Shown here: piece by piece, positions 52,846-63,620 of the stretch | How the letters are laid out: every line of letters begins with the position of its first letter | Numbering within the stretch: position 1 is the first letter of the stretch | From: Gonatopus flavifemur | Lineage: Eukaryota; Arthropoda; Insecta; Hymenoptera; Dryinidae | Direction of reading: 5' to 3' | Length of the DNA stretch: 64,000 nucleotides | NCBI GenBank assembly: GCA_018340375.1 | Contig: JAFFJZ010000045.1 | Span: 992,001-1,056,000 of the forward strand | The notes under the pieces: generated by a model | Told to the model about the DNA's origin: nothing | Database searches by the model: none | What the model saw: only the letters and a program-made list of their open reading frames with translations | Made by a program: the position numbers and the translations under genes

Positions 52846-53360
52846 AACTTTTTCTTTCATCAAATTTAATCGAAACTTCCAGAATAAGTTCGTAGTATAG
52901 CAAAAATTGAAAATTCAGTCACTTATGAATGGATTCCCAATTCGATTGCTTGGAATTGACCATTTCATTCAAAAATCTGCTTGAATAATGCACTTTGATT
53001 CGTATTAATAAATTATTACAATCGTTGCACTCCCTCTTCGATTGTTGAAACTAAGAGTATTGTCTCCCACCGAAATAATGACTAATCATTTTAAATAATC
53101 CAACAACATTGTCAAATAAAACGTACCATAACGACGTTTCTTCCTAATGACAATTTTACGTTAACACAAATCCGTCGATACTTCTGAAATCTGTAAGTCA
53201 TTATGTCAATATTACCGAGGAGCCTATTTATACTTTCTTCTACTTTGCGCTTATGAAAATGTCATAGGAATGTAATAACCATTTTCGCAACGACATGCAA
53301 GGTCATGTTCACCAAGGGCCATGCATGCGTAATGTATGAGGCTAATTATCGCAATGCGTC
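52846..53360. other. AT-rich upstream region of the 53.4-kb promoter
   Basis: No gene. CG-containing words increase from about 53140. It may hold upstream control sequence, or the U3-like part of an unrecognised retroelement. Confidence 0.35.
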
Positions 53361-53363
53361 GAT

Positions 53364-53437
53364 TATAAGGACCTCAAAATAAAAATACCTTGTTCATTCT
53401 TGTTCAGTTGGTAATCGGTTGCACAGTCGGTGGGACG
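53364..53437 (+). promoter_or_regulatory. Core promoter: TATAA, initiator TCAGTT and DPE GGACG
   Basis: The initiator TTCAGTTG gives A+1 at 53406. GGACG occupies +28 to +32 (53433-53437), exactly the position and sequence class (RGWYV) of the arthropod downstream promoter element. A TATAA lies at 53364-53368, somewhat far upstream at about -42. Inr plus DPE promoters are common in housekeeping genes and in retrotransposons. Confidence 0.55.
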
Positions 53438-53450
53438 TGTCATGGAAACA

Positions 53451-53549
53451 TCAAGAGACGCGGTAGCGTCTCGACGCCAAGTATCAAGAGACGCGGTAGC
53501 GTCTCGACGCCAAGTATCAAGAGACGCGGTAGCGTCTCGATGCCAAGTA
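53451..53549 (+). repeat. Three tandem 33-bp units, each with a perfect hairpin
   Basis: Three consecutive 33-bp copies differ by one base (GACGCC against GATGCC). Each contains GAGACGCGGTAGCGTCTC, a 7-bp stem with a GGTA loop (53455-53472, 53488-53505, 53521-53538). They begin 45 bases after the predicted start site, so the RNA would carry three stacked stem-loops. Confidence 0.95.
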
Positions 53550-54429
53550 CAGGAAAACCCTAAAAGGAAAAAAACCCTGAAAGAAAAAAAAAATAAAAGA
53601 GCATAAGTCGTGCGCTACCGTGTATCTTTACTCGAAAACCAAGATTTTCTATAGTCAAAGAATCTTTAACCCACAATAACTCATCACACATTGAATCTCA
53701 CGAGAAAATAATTACACTTCTATTATACAATTCGAATACACACTTTCGATTAAGCACACTACGAAGTTGAGCCGTTCACGCAATCCCGAGATATAAACGT
53801 TTCGAATTTTCATGCGATCAAAATATCAGGATTTTTCTTCATCATCATCGCCACTTTCGATTTATTTTAATCACGATAGCGACTATAGTTTTTCGTCATC
53901 GGAATTCGGGAGGGTTCCTTTCATTGGCATAGAGATATTCTGTCTCTTTCCTTCTTGGGACATCCAATATTCTATCCTTTTTCCATTCTTCCAATATCCA
54001 ATAGCATTCACTTCAATTAATGTATATTATAATCCAAACATCCAATAGCGTGCATCCCAGTGTAGTGTGGTCTATACATTGTCAAAACATAAACAAATAA
54101 CCTGTCAATGAGGCGATGTGTTGATAGGTTATTATAATATCAAAAGAATAATTGAAAAATGGATGAATTGTGAATTGCAGGTTATACTACATTACAGGTA
54201 TTACAGGTCATTATAACAACAATCGAACGCACACAAATGACCTGGAATTATATACACTTTTATATATGACTTGAAAAAATTCATGAATGGATCAATGAAT
54301 AAATGATGAAGAAGTTATTTGTAAAAAAAAACACAAAAAGTTTGAGAAAGGTATAAATAAATCTATTTGCTACATTCGGGAAATTGCAATATACACAGGT
54401 AAGCTCTGTATTATGTATTATTCATAAAA
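53550..54429. other. Spacer without recognised coding
   Basis: A-rich tract at 53570-53610 with AATAAAAG. 53800-54050 has an open frame of no recognised similarity. 54100-54230 repeats the words TTATAATA and CAGGT. Confidence 0.4.
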
Positions 54430-56890
54430 TACAATATTCCTTTACAGACAACAGCTCAGCAGAAATACCGTAATGAACAGTCTGCTACTGTTGGTTCTTA
54501 CCACCAGAACCACAGGCTGATGATCGAATAAATCATACAAGGTCTAGTCGAAAATGATGATTCAAATTTATGCATTACTTTTTAGGTGAAATCTTATTGG
54601 ATATACCATGACCCCCTTACAAACAATCTACTATCAGGTTCTCCTGCTAGAGTCGTTGGAGAATAATCAAATGGATCATATCGAGCATGCTCGAGGGAAA
54701 AGATTCAAGTTTATTTGCAAATCCTCCATATACCAGAAAGTCAGAGATATATCATAAGTTCTGACGGACAGTCAACTACTGGAGCCTTCCGAAGTAGCTG
54801 ATCAAAACCAGATGACCAGCTACTTTGAAAGGCTCCACTGTCGATTTCTTTAATGAGGATCATAAGCAATCAATGAAAAAGATCATACCGAGCCTGCTCA
54901 AGGGTGATTATTGAAGTTCATTTGCTATTTTTTTACAGGCAAAAGTATAATGGATATACCATAAACTGTAATGGAATCCACTATTCTGCAATCAGAATCG
55001 TGAACAAATAATGAAACAGAATAGTGAATAGATAATGAATGTAAATTCAATGATAGCAAGTTTGAAAAACATTCGAAAATAAGGTTAGTCACCGAGCACT
55101 TCAGGTATACTAAAATATGACATCCTGAATCAAAATTATGAACTATGTACAAAATGGTTTCCCTAGATTCTTTCAGTGAAATTAGAAGTGGATCAAGAAA
55201 AAGTAGACAGGATGCAGGTATACTATACATCTGTATGTTACTTACCACCACGATCAATATCATCAGGTAGCGTAGAAGGAAAATGAAGAAAAGGCAGAAG
55301 TGCAGTGGATATACAAGTTCTTGCGTTGAAAAAATACCACTATCAGGTTCTTCCAATAGAATCATAGGTGGATGAAGAGAAAGCAAAAAGGATGTAAATG
55401 TATCATACATCTTTATGTTATGTACCGCAATAATCAATGTCATCGGACAGCGTCATAGGAAAATGGAGAAAAGGCAGAAGTGCAGTGGATATACAAGTCC
55501 TCGCATTGAATAATACCACTATCAGATTCTTCCAACAGAATCATAGGTGGATGAAGGAAAAGCAAAAAGGATGTAGATGTACCATACATCTGTACGTTAA
55601 ATCCTACCATGATCATTAGCGTTGAAGGAAAATGCAACAAAGATAGGAGCGCAGTGGATATACCACAAATCTTCCCATCAGGTGCATTCCACTGAGCAAT
55701 TGACGAATGATTATAGAGACTGTTTAGGAGCAACTCAACGAAAATTGAGCAGATACAATATTCTGATTATAGAAATTGTTGCAGAACAACTACAGGTCAA
55801 CTGGACTGATGTGACTGGATGTGACAATTCATTCTGGATGTTTTCTTCCAAAGTTCCATCTTTTCAGTTGTTCCATTCGAGCTGGATTATATTTGTGTTC
55901 TAACAAACCATCATTTTTATCTTTACTCATCTTGGTTTTGGAATGATTCAATTCTCAAATATCATGAATATTGAATGGTTTGGATATTTGATACAACATT
56001 CCTTGTTAATGATCATGAATCACTTTGAATACATTTTGAGCATTCCATGGATCCTAGAGTTACTAAATCTCTCAACCCAAAATACTCTATGACAATTTAA
56101 TAAAATTCATGAAATTTGAGAATTGAATCATTCCAAAACCAAGATAAGTAAAGATAAAAATGATGGTTTGTAAGAACACAAATATAATCCAGCTTGAATG
56201 GAACAACTGAAAAGATGGAACTTTGGAAGAAAACATCCAGAATGAATTGTCACATCCAGTCACATCAGTCAAGTTGACCTTCAGTTGTTCTGCAACAATT
56301 TCTATAATCAGAATATTGTATCTGCTCAATTTTTGTTCAGTTGATCCTAAACAGTCTCTATAATCATTCGTCAATTGCTCAGTGGAATGCACCTGATGGG
56401 AAGATTTGTGGTATATCCACTGCGCTCCTATCTTTGCTGCATTTTCCTTCAACGCTAATGATCATGGTAGGATTTAACGTACAGATGTATGGTACATCTA
56501 CATCCTTTTTGCTTTTTCTCCATCCACCTATGATTCCGTTGGAAGAATCTGATAGTGGTATTATCTGCACTTCTGCCTTTTCTCCATTTTCCTATGACGC
56601 TGTCCGATGACATTGATTATTGTGGTACATAACATAAAGATGTATGATACATTTACATCCTTTCTGCTTTCTCTTCATCCACATATGATTCTATTGGGAG
56701 AATCTGATAGTGGAATTTTTTCAACGCAAGAACTTGTATATCCACTGCACTTCTGCCTTTTCTTCATTTTCCTTCTACGCTACCTGATGATATTGATCGT
56801 GGTGGTAAGTAACATACAGATGTATAGTATACCTGCATCCTTTCTACTTTTTTTTGATCCACCTATAATTTTACTCAAAGAATTTACTCC
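54430..56890. mobile_element. Fold-back array: about 180-bp tandem repeats in two inverted arms
   Basis: Arm 1 (about 55150-55990) and arm 2 (about 56090-56890) are inverted copies; translated frames from the two arms are nearly identical. Within each arm units of about 180 bp repeat CAGAAGTGCAGTGGATATAC, ACCACTATCAGATTCTTCC and AAAAAGGATGTAGATGTA. More diverged units extend left to 54430. The centre (55990-56090) is AT-rich. The frames are repeat shadows, not genes. Confidence 0.8.
54781..54836. repeat. Hairpin shared with 44919-44973
   Basis: GGAGCCTTCCGAAGTAGCTG faces CAGCTACTTTGAAAGGCTCC with two mismatched pairs. It is the same stem as in the MITE at 44820-45055, here within the diverged part of the tandem array. 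Confidence 0.9.
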
Positions 56891-57001
56891 CTGAAAAAAC
56901 TTTTCCACCTGGGTACTCAGGAATAAGGATATTGGATAATATATAATCCAGGGGGCAAAATATTGATGAAAAATCAACAGAAATTCACACGTTAAACGTA
57001 A

Positions 57002-57767
57002 TGGGCTATTGTCGACGGTGTTTCTTCTTATTTGAATGCAGTAATGCAGTGTATATTGTACTGTGCTTCTGAGACAAAACAATCACTTTTATCTGACCCC
57101 AATGACATCATAAATATTTCAATTCAGAACTACAATTCGCAAAAACACCTTGATATCATAGCTTTAAAACAGCTTGCAGGTCCACAATACTTGCATAATC
57201 ACTCACAAGATGCAGGAGAATTCAATGGCTATTACAAATTTAGTGAAGCACCAAATAACTACCTCAACGGAATGTACGAAATGTGAATGTACCGAAAATA
57301 TTGTTGGTACAAATTGTGTTACACGTCTTGGGCTACCTCCAATTTCACAAAAATCATTTGAGTTTCGAGAAATATTCAAGTTCAATTTTTCAACATCGAA
57401 AATTTTCGAAGATTCTTGTGACAATTGTAATAACTTGCATAAAACTAGAAAATCATTTATAACAGCGTCAGAACAATATGTAATTGTGCAATTGATGATG
57501 TTTAATCACAATAATGTTGAAGTAACAAAGGTAGAAAATATAAACATTGAAGCAGTACCAATTCCAAAAATTATAATTGCACAACACTTTCATGAAGTTA
57601 TAGCTGTTGTTTCCCATCAGGGTAAAAATATTTCTGAAGATAATTTCACATGCATGTTACGAAGTCAAGGTACAAAGTGGATATTTATTCATGATCTGCA
57701 AGTTGGGGAGCGACATTGGCCACGCAATGCTAAAGACTCGTATATATATTTCTTTGAAAAGCAATAA
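57002..57767 (+). pseudogene. Ubiquitin-specific protease-like ORF lacking catalytic Cys and His
   Basis: Reading from just after the TAA at 56999-57001, the frame gives GVSSYLNAVMQCIL, which fits the USP Cys box (GNTCYLNAVMQC-like) with Ser (TCT) in place of the catalytic Cys (TGT). It continues to HNHSQDAGEF, another conserved USP block, then needs a shift of frame near 57222 to enter MAITNLVKHQITTSTECTKC and two C-x2-C pairs (CTKC, CDNC) like the USP zinc finger. The C-terminal part has EVIAVVSHQGKN, but the GHY of the His box reads DNF, followed by TCMLRSQGTKW. USPs remove ubiquitin from proteins; this one could not, even with the frame repaired, because both key residues are changed. There are no introns and no normal gene context; it sits between fold-back repeats, suggesting a retrocopy or transposon-borne gene. 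Origin unknown. Confidence 0.7.
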
Positions 57768-57999
57768 TTTCGCTCCATCATAAAATTAGAATTCAATTAC
57801 TGTGATATTGTACAGTTTTGAAGGATATAGAATACCTTTATAATACCATAATGAACCAAATATTCTTGAAAAATTGTTTCGAATGATTTCGATGGATGTT
57901 CCACAAAATTCTGAAAAATGTCTGGTACAGTACTAGAAAGTGTCTCCAATCTGATATCTTGAAGGTATATCTTTTTGTTGCATGATAAATATTTGACAT

Positions 58000-58264
58000 C
58001 TCTTCACCCAGATAGTGAAAGTTCCAAAAACTAGATCCCATTGAATCCTTCTGGAACCACAAAATGAATCAATGAAATGTCAGTAGGATGGAGTTCTTGG
58101 AGAATTCAAATCGCCTTTTGTCATACTATATACAGTACAATATACAGTATGACAAAAGGCGATTTGAATTCTCCAAGGACTCTATTCTGCTGACATTTCA
58201 GTAGTTCGTTTTGTGGTCACGGAAGAATTCAATGAGATCTAATTTTTGGAACTTTTGCTATCTG
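58000..58264. repeat. Large palindrome
   Basis: The core arms GGCGATTTGAATTCTCCAAG and complement are close to perfect over 58078-58203, around CATACTGTATATTGTACTGT. The outer arms (GATAGTGAAAGTTCCAAAAA against TTTTTGGAACTTTTGCTATC) are diverged. Ten bases or fewer separate the arms, so it can form a cruciform. Confidence 0.85.
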
Positions 58265-58984
58265 CTACTTTTCACAATGATTCAAAAGAGTGACCGAAAA
58301 ATGTTTGCTGAAAAGCTATTCTTAGCTTCATGCTAAACAGTACAAATTCTATCTTGCAAAAAAAATTTCTGTTGGATACCTTGAATATATTGTACGCAAG
58401 TTTCCTCTGTCTGTAAGATCTATGTTGTTTCGATTTTCTCACAATGATTCCTTGGAAACACTGGAAATTTCCGCACAAGACATGTTCAGCACAATATCGT
58501 GGGCTGTTTTGAGCGGCGTGAGCTCCTTTGAGCGCTGTGAGTTGCTTTGAGCGCTTTAAGCTGCTTCGAGCGCCAACTTATCAGTCAAGGAAAATTTAGT
58601 TTTCGGAATTCTTCACACGTATATTTGTTCACGGGAATTCGCTTCCCTCCCCTTCTTTCCTTCATCCTTTATTTCGATAATCTATTGCCGTCCAGTGATG
58701 AGATGACTGATGGGAATCCAAGTGGATTTTTATATCACATAAGTTAACTGAGGACATTTCCTTCATCCCTACGATTGCCATAAACTCGACAGGGGTATTT
58801 CATTTCCACTTGGGTTCAGTTGGAAGCATATTCAGAAAAAGAAGTGGAATCCCCCAAAAAACTCCAAAAAAGTAAAAAAATAACGCCAAGTACATGGAAA
58901 TCCCAAAAACAGAATGCAAAAATCTAAAAACACATTCTGAAGGGAAATTCCACTGCATCTAGAATTTCGAGGGGATATAAAAGG
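58265..58984. other. Spacer with GAGCGC repeats
   Basis: 58508-58575 repeats TTTGAGCGC/TTCGAGCGCC-type words four or five times. 58845-58950 is a direct-orientation relative of 59800-59890 (ACTCCAAAAAAGTAAAAAAA, ATCCCAAAAACAGAATGC). No gene. Confidence 0.5.
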
Positions 58985-60592
58985 ATATGCTCCATTTGAA
59001 AAAAAAAGATATGAAATCAATTTGAGCGAACAAGTACATTGGTTATCCAAAGGATATGTGAAAGATTTTTGGTGTATTGTAACTTCAGTTTGTTCAAACT
59101 GTATCGAAGGTAATTTATGATTTTCAAAAAAGCATTATTGTATCAGAAAAAAAAAAAACAAGCGTATCGTTCTGCCCGTATACTGGGTGATTCAAAATTG
59201 CCGTACACTTTTCTGAGAGCAAATTCTTGATGAAATTCTAAGAAGATTTTGGTCCAGAATATTTAGATCTGATCCTTAAATCCGGAGATATAAGCATTTT
59301 TTCATTTTTTGAAACATCCAAATACCTCGGGAGTACCATATTCCTGACTTTTGAATCCAACACTATTCTCTAAGTCAGATCACGGGGTATCCCTGGAAAA
59401 AAATAAATCTCATTCAGCTTCCTTCGTTGTGGAGTTATAGCGATTTGAAATTTTTTGCATTCCAGCCAATCAGAATTCAACAAGTTCAAGTCACTATAAC
59501 TCAACAACGAAGGAAGCTAAATGAGATTTATTTTTTTCCAAGGATACCCCATGATCTGACTTGGTGAATGGTATTGCATTCAAAAGTCATGAATATGGTA
59601 CTTCCGGGGTATTTGGATTTTTCAAAAAATTGAAAAATGCTCATATCTTCGGATCTAAGGATCAAATCTGAATATTTCGGACCAAAATCTTTTCAGAATT
59701 TCTTCAAGAATCTGGTCTCAGAAAAGTGTACGGCAATTTTGAATCACCCAGTATAGATACCAAAAAGTGAAGAAAAGTAGGATTCCACAAAACATACAAA
59801 TGTCTCACAAAAACCCCTAAAAACTCCAACACAGTAAAAAATAACGTCAAATCCCAAAAACCATACAAACGTTCTACAATAACACTTGAAAAAGAATCCT
59901 TCAAAAAAATACTTCACTCTTTCCGGAAGATTAGTTGATATAACAAATATACCATTAAGAAAAAAGATGTGAAAGGCAACCCTGTTTCGGAATTCGCATC
60001 AACCAGTAACACTTAGCGTGGCCGAAGAAGATTTTATGAAATTATATCATTTAAATTTCTTGTTCAATGTTCTATAGGAATTCATTTGCATATAATAAAG
60101 GCTAAAAACTCCTACCATCGGCCACGCCAAGTGTTACTGGTTGATGCGAATTCTGAAACAGGATTGCCTTCAACATCTTATTTTTTAATGGTATATTTGT
60201 TATATCAACTAATCTTCCGGAAAGAATGAAGTATTTTTTTCAAGGATTTTTTTTCAAGCGTTATTGTAAAACGTTTGTATGGTTTTTGGGATTTGACGTT
60301 ACTTTTTACTGTGTTGGAGTTTTCAGAGGTTTTTGTGAGACATTTGTATGTTTTGTGGAATTCTACTTTTTTTTCACTTTTTGGTATCTATATATACGAG
60401 CAGAGCGATACGCTCGTTCTATTTATCTTCTTAATACAATAATGCTTTTTTGAAAATCATAAATTACCTTCGATACAGTTTAAACAAACTGAGGTTACAA
60501 TATACCAAAAATCTTCCACATATCCTTTGGATAACCAATGTACTTGGTCACTCATATTGATTTCATATCTTTTTTTTTCAAATGGATATTCA
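58985..60592. mobile_element. Fold-back element split by a younger MITE
   Basis: The left arm (58985-60016 minus the insert at 59181-59753) and the right arm (about 60122-60592) are inverted copies of about 460 bp. Shared blocks are GATATGAAATCAATTTGAG, TTGGATAACCAATGTACTTG (complemented), CTTCGATACAGTTT and CTTCCGGAAAGA. The centre around 60017-60121 is AT-rich. No coding gene. Confidence 0.85.
59181..59753. mobile_element. 573-bp MITE with about 270-bp inverted arms, TA duplication
   Basis: TACTGGGTGATTCAAAATTG faces CAATTTTGAATCACCCAGTA. The arms run almost to the centre (AAACAACTC-like CAACGAAGGAAGCT words). TA flanks both sides (59179-59180, 59754-59755). Removing it restores continuity of the surrounding fold-back arm with its partner. 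Confidence 0.9.
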
Positions 60593-60624
60593 ATACGCGT
60601 GAGAAGAAACGAAACGTATCTTGT

Positions 60625-60985
60625 GATGATCAGTGATGCCAGCATTTGGTCGACCGACTCGATTTACCCTCTCCATCGGCCCATTCCTCGTCCCCACCAT
60701 TCCAACCGGGTGCACGCACACAATCAAACCCGTATTTATGAGATTCGGAAGCGGTCGGTTCACTCCGAGTCGGCTCAGACAATCGAAAGAGAGTCTTCTC
60801 AATATTTCTCACGACCGGCTAACTCTGTGCAAGATCGGAAAAAGTTGAAAGCCCACGCGGTCGACTTACCGCAAAGTTTGACTGCTTTTTCTTTTCTAAG
60901 CGTCAATCCTATTGTAATCAGTATCGGACTGACTTACCCGGCGCCCCGGGCAATTCTCGACCGGGGCTCTGCCGATTAAATTATC
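60625..60985 (+). other. GC-rich segment, possible SINE or truncated retroelement
   Basis: This part is far richer in G and C than its surroundings (GGTCGACCGACTCG, CCGGCGCCCCGGGC, CGACCGGGGCTCTGCCG). It ends in ATGATGATATGAATGACG, a simple tail like that of some SINEs and LINEs. A 150-codon frame crosses it but matches nothing I know. Confidence 0.4.
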
Positions 60986-61519
60986 ATGATGATATGAATG
61001 ACGATGTCAATGAAAATGTAAATTTTTAATGAAATAAAAATATTTTTAATTGCGATTCGTTATGAAATATAGATTTGATGCATCTCATCATTTACTATAA
61101 TATCAGTGAATAATTTTTCAATTATTATTTATTTTCCATAAGGCTCCCAGGTGACAGGTGCAAGTGAGTGGCTAGTGTGATACAGGTTCAAGTTTTCCAG
61201 TGATTTTCGGAGGGAATTAGAGAAGGAAAAAATTTTTAGTGGTGTGGGGTGAAATCGGTAGTAGAAACGTAGCGTTTGTGGTGAAAAATTAGTAGTGGTG
61301 AAGTGAATAGGAAGGAGAAAAAGGAAATTCGGTGGGTTAGCACGTGGGAGACAGGAGGTAGAGAGGAGAAGGGAAGGTAATAAGAGAGAAGAAGGAAGTC
61401 GGTGGTGGCGTCTAGGTTAGTGCGTTGAAGCAGATAGTAGAGTAGAGGGTCGATCAGTGGGTAAGGAAGTGAGGAGCAGTGGCGGGATGAGAGCTTGTCT
61501 GTCTTTCTTCAACTGACAC

Positions 61520-61567
61520 GAAACAAAGGATAAGAGGCGGAGAAATCCCGCCTCTTATCCTTGTTTC
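61520..61567. repeat. Hairpin, 20 of 21 bp paired
   Basis: AAGGATAAGAGGCGG pairs with CCGCCTCTTATCCTT across a 7-base loop, extended by GAAACA and TGTTTC. It lies within the LINE insertion, possibly at the junction of an internal deletion. Confidence 0.85.
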
Positions 61568-61675
61568 CACGCGAATTGAAAGAGGATAGAAATGTTCTCA
61601 CCACGTTACTGGTGAAGAGAGTAGTGTAGTGGTTGGTAGTGGCATCAAGCGGAGAAGTACAGAGAGTAGGAGGGA

Positions 61676-62110
61676 TGGGCCAGGGAAGAATTGGAGGAGA
61701 GGGATAGGAAAAGCCAGGTGGAGGAGAGGGGGGTGAGGATGGATGGGTCTAGGTACAACCGTTGGTACAATGATATAATGATAGATGGGATTCCAGGGTA
61801 TTTGAAGGAGAGTAAAGGGGTTAGGTTTTCAAGGAGGATAGCGAGGTTTAGGTTGGAGAATGAGATGAGGGGAGGGGCGATATAGGGAAGAGGAGGATAC
61901 GAGGATATGTAGGGTATGTGGAAGGGAGATAGAGAAATGGGACCACGTTCCGAAGAGGTGCTCGAGAGGAGGGGGAGAGGTGGGGTTGGATGAGAGGGTG
62001 AGAGAAATATTGGGGGAGAACGGGAGAGGGGAGGGATGGATGAGGGAATTGGAGGAAAGGAGGAGGAGGGCAGAGGAGGGAGGGGGAATGGGAGGAGGAG
62101 AGGATGAATG
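61676..62110 (+). pseudogene. LINE ORF C-terminus, degenerate
   Basis: The frame from 61691 reads SRYNRWYNDIMIDGIPGYLK then RRIARFRLENEMRGG and stops. Later frames give fragments resembling CRVCG and WEHV blocks found at the end of R1- or jockey-like proteins of insects. Several frameshifts and stops make it inactive. Confidence 0.55.
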
Positions 62111-62335
62111 AGTGAGAAGTATGGACGGATGGGTGATATCTCTCTCTCCCTCAAGCGTGTATGGATGCGTAGGTTAAGTTTTAGTTCTGAGCTTAGGGTG
62201 AGGTTAAATTATAATATATAATTAGAGGGGAGATTTTGTGAGGGAGGGCGGCGCTCACAAGTATTGTAAGTGGGCGCCGACGAAGAAGAAATAAAGTTAT
62301 ACATACATACACATATACATATTTATTTTCCATAA

Positions 62336-62599
62336 ATTTTATAAGATTATTGGTTATTTTCATGACTGATTAGGAAGCCTCCAAGAACCCCTATATGTAT
62401 TCTATAAGAATTTTCTAATAGTTACGTATTTTTAATGGTTATCTTAAATCCTGATAATGTTTGAATGAATTTTATTAGAATTATCAATCAATCCATGGTT
62501 GAAAAATTCTCAGATAGTTTGGGGATCTGTGATAAATATCCTGCGGTGAATTCCATAATTTCTCCTGATCAAATACTCATTCAGAAATCACTATGATAT
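62336..62599. other. Spacer without recognised features
   Basis: AT-rich. No gene or repeat identified. Confidence 0.45.
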
Positions 62600-62817
62600 T
62601 CCAATGAGGATAATCAAATCAACATCAATGATCAGATGGATTATCAAAATAATAAGACTGAATATTTAATCAATTGAGTGCAAATTATTTTCAATGGACT
62701 GAATAATCAGATTCGAGCATTTAAATTGATATTTTATCATTCCACACACCATTAGTCTCTTTCCTTCGCTGCATTACTTCAGGGAGGTAATATGTGGATC
62801 GAAATATCATAAGAACC

Positions 62818-62880
62818 CATAGCCTAGCAGCAAAAGACATGGTTCTTGCGAAGGAACGGTCGAGTTCGATCCTGTGTGGA
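62818..62880 (+). other. tRNA-like sequence with good B box
   Basis: TAGCCTAGCAGCAAAAG resembles an A box and GAGTTCGATCC (62862-62872) a B box, with GTTCTTGCGAAGGAAC between them as an anticodon-arm-like hairpin. A degraded inverted copy lies at 63692-63755. The acceptor stem is not formed, so I read it as a pol III-type promoter relic. Confidence 0.5.
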
Positions 62881-63044
62881 GACATTGCATTTTTTTGTCA
62901 TTTCTCTGATGGATAATCGAATTTCACCTCCGATTATTAATTTTTATGTCATTACATCGTCATGTTGTCAATAATCCCAATGTTTCAAAATGCACTTGCG
63001 GATTTGACCAAGTACTGGTTCGAGTCGATTGAAAATTTCTCAAA

Positions 63045-63620
63045 TATTAGTGTCCGTGAGATATAGACCAATCGATGCAGAATCTTCTGGGATGAAAAAT
63101 GGATCGCACTTCAGAGGAACGTTTTGAAAAGAGTGTACTTGCAAATGCCACAAACCCTTTGACAAGTTGATAACAAAATTTGAAAAATTTTTCTCCATCA
63201 AATAAAGACCGATTGATCCGGACTCTTCTGAAATGACAGATGAACAGCACTTGAAAAAACTGTTCTTCTGGGGAGAAAAATCAATATCACTTTGGAGGAA
63301 CGTTTTTGAAAAAGTCGACTTGCAAATTTTATCAATTCCTGTGACAAATTAATGAAAAAATTTCAAAAATTTGTCTCCGTGGCATATAGACCGATCGATT
63401 CCAAATCTACTGAAAAGAAAAATGAATATCACTTCGGAGAAACGTTTTTAAAGAAGTGTACTTGCAAATTTCATAAATTCCTCTGACAAATTGATGGAAA
63501 CATTTCAAAAATTTGTCTCCGTGGCATATAGACCGATCGATTACAAATCTACTGGGAAGAAAATTGAATATCACTTCGGAGGAACGTTTTTAAAAAAGTG
63601 TACTTGCAAAGTTCATCAAT
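63045..63620 (+). repeat. Tandem repeat, unit about 144 bp, four copies
   Basis: Units start near 63045, 63190, 63374 and 63518 with CTCCGTGGCATATAGACCGA or variants. Each contains TATCACTTCGGAGGAACG and GTGTACTTGCAAA. A 40-bp insertion lengthens the second unit. Confidence 0.85.

Larger units (their letters stand above)
61142..62320 (+). mobile_element. Non-LTR retrotransposon insertion, internally deleted or 5'-truncated
   Basis: It is bounded by a perfect 15-bp duplication ATTTATTTTCCATAA at 61127-61141 and 62321-62335. It ends AATAAAGTTATACATACATA plus a short CATA tail. The sequence is strikingly purine-rich (GGAGGAGAGG) on the + strand. The 3' half encodes the degenerate C-terminus of a LINE protein; the 5' half has no recognisable domain. 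Confidence 0.9.

Noticed and set aside
53451..53549. Tandem palindromic units considered as a CRISPR array
   Set aside because: The units are directly adjacent with no unique spacers, and the window is eukaryotic.
54925..56894. Hydrophobic frames of 90-170 aa in the 55-57 kb region as membrane proteins
   Set aside because: They recur unit by unit in tandem and inverted repeats, so they are repeat shadows.
60527..60979. A 150-codon ORF across the GC-rich segment
   Set aside because: Its start lies within a fold-back arm and the protein has no recognisable motif; open length is expected in GC-rich DNA.
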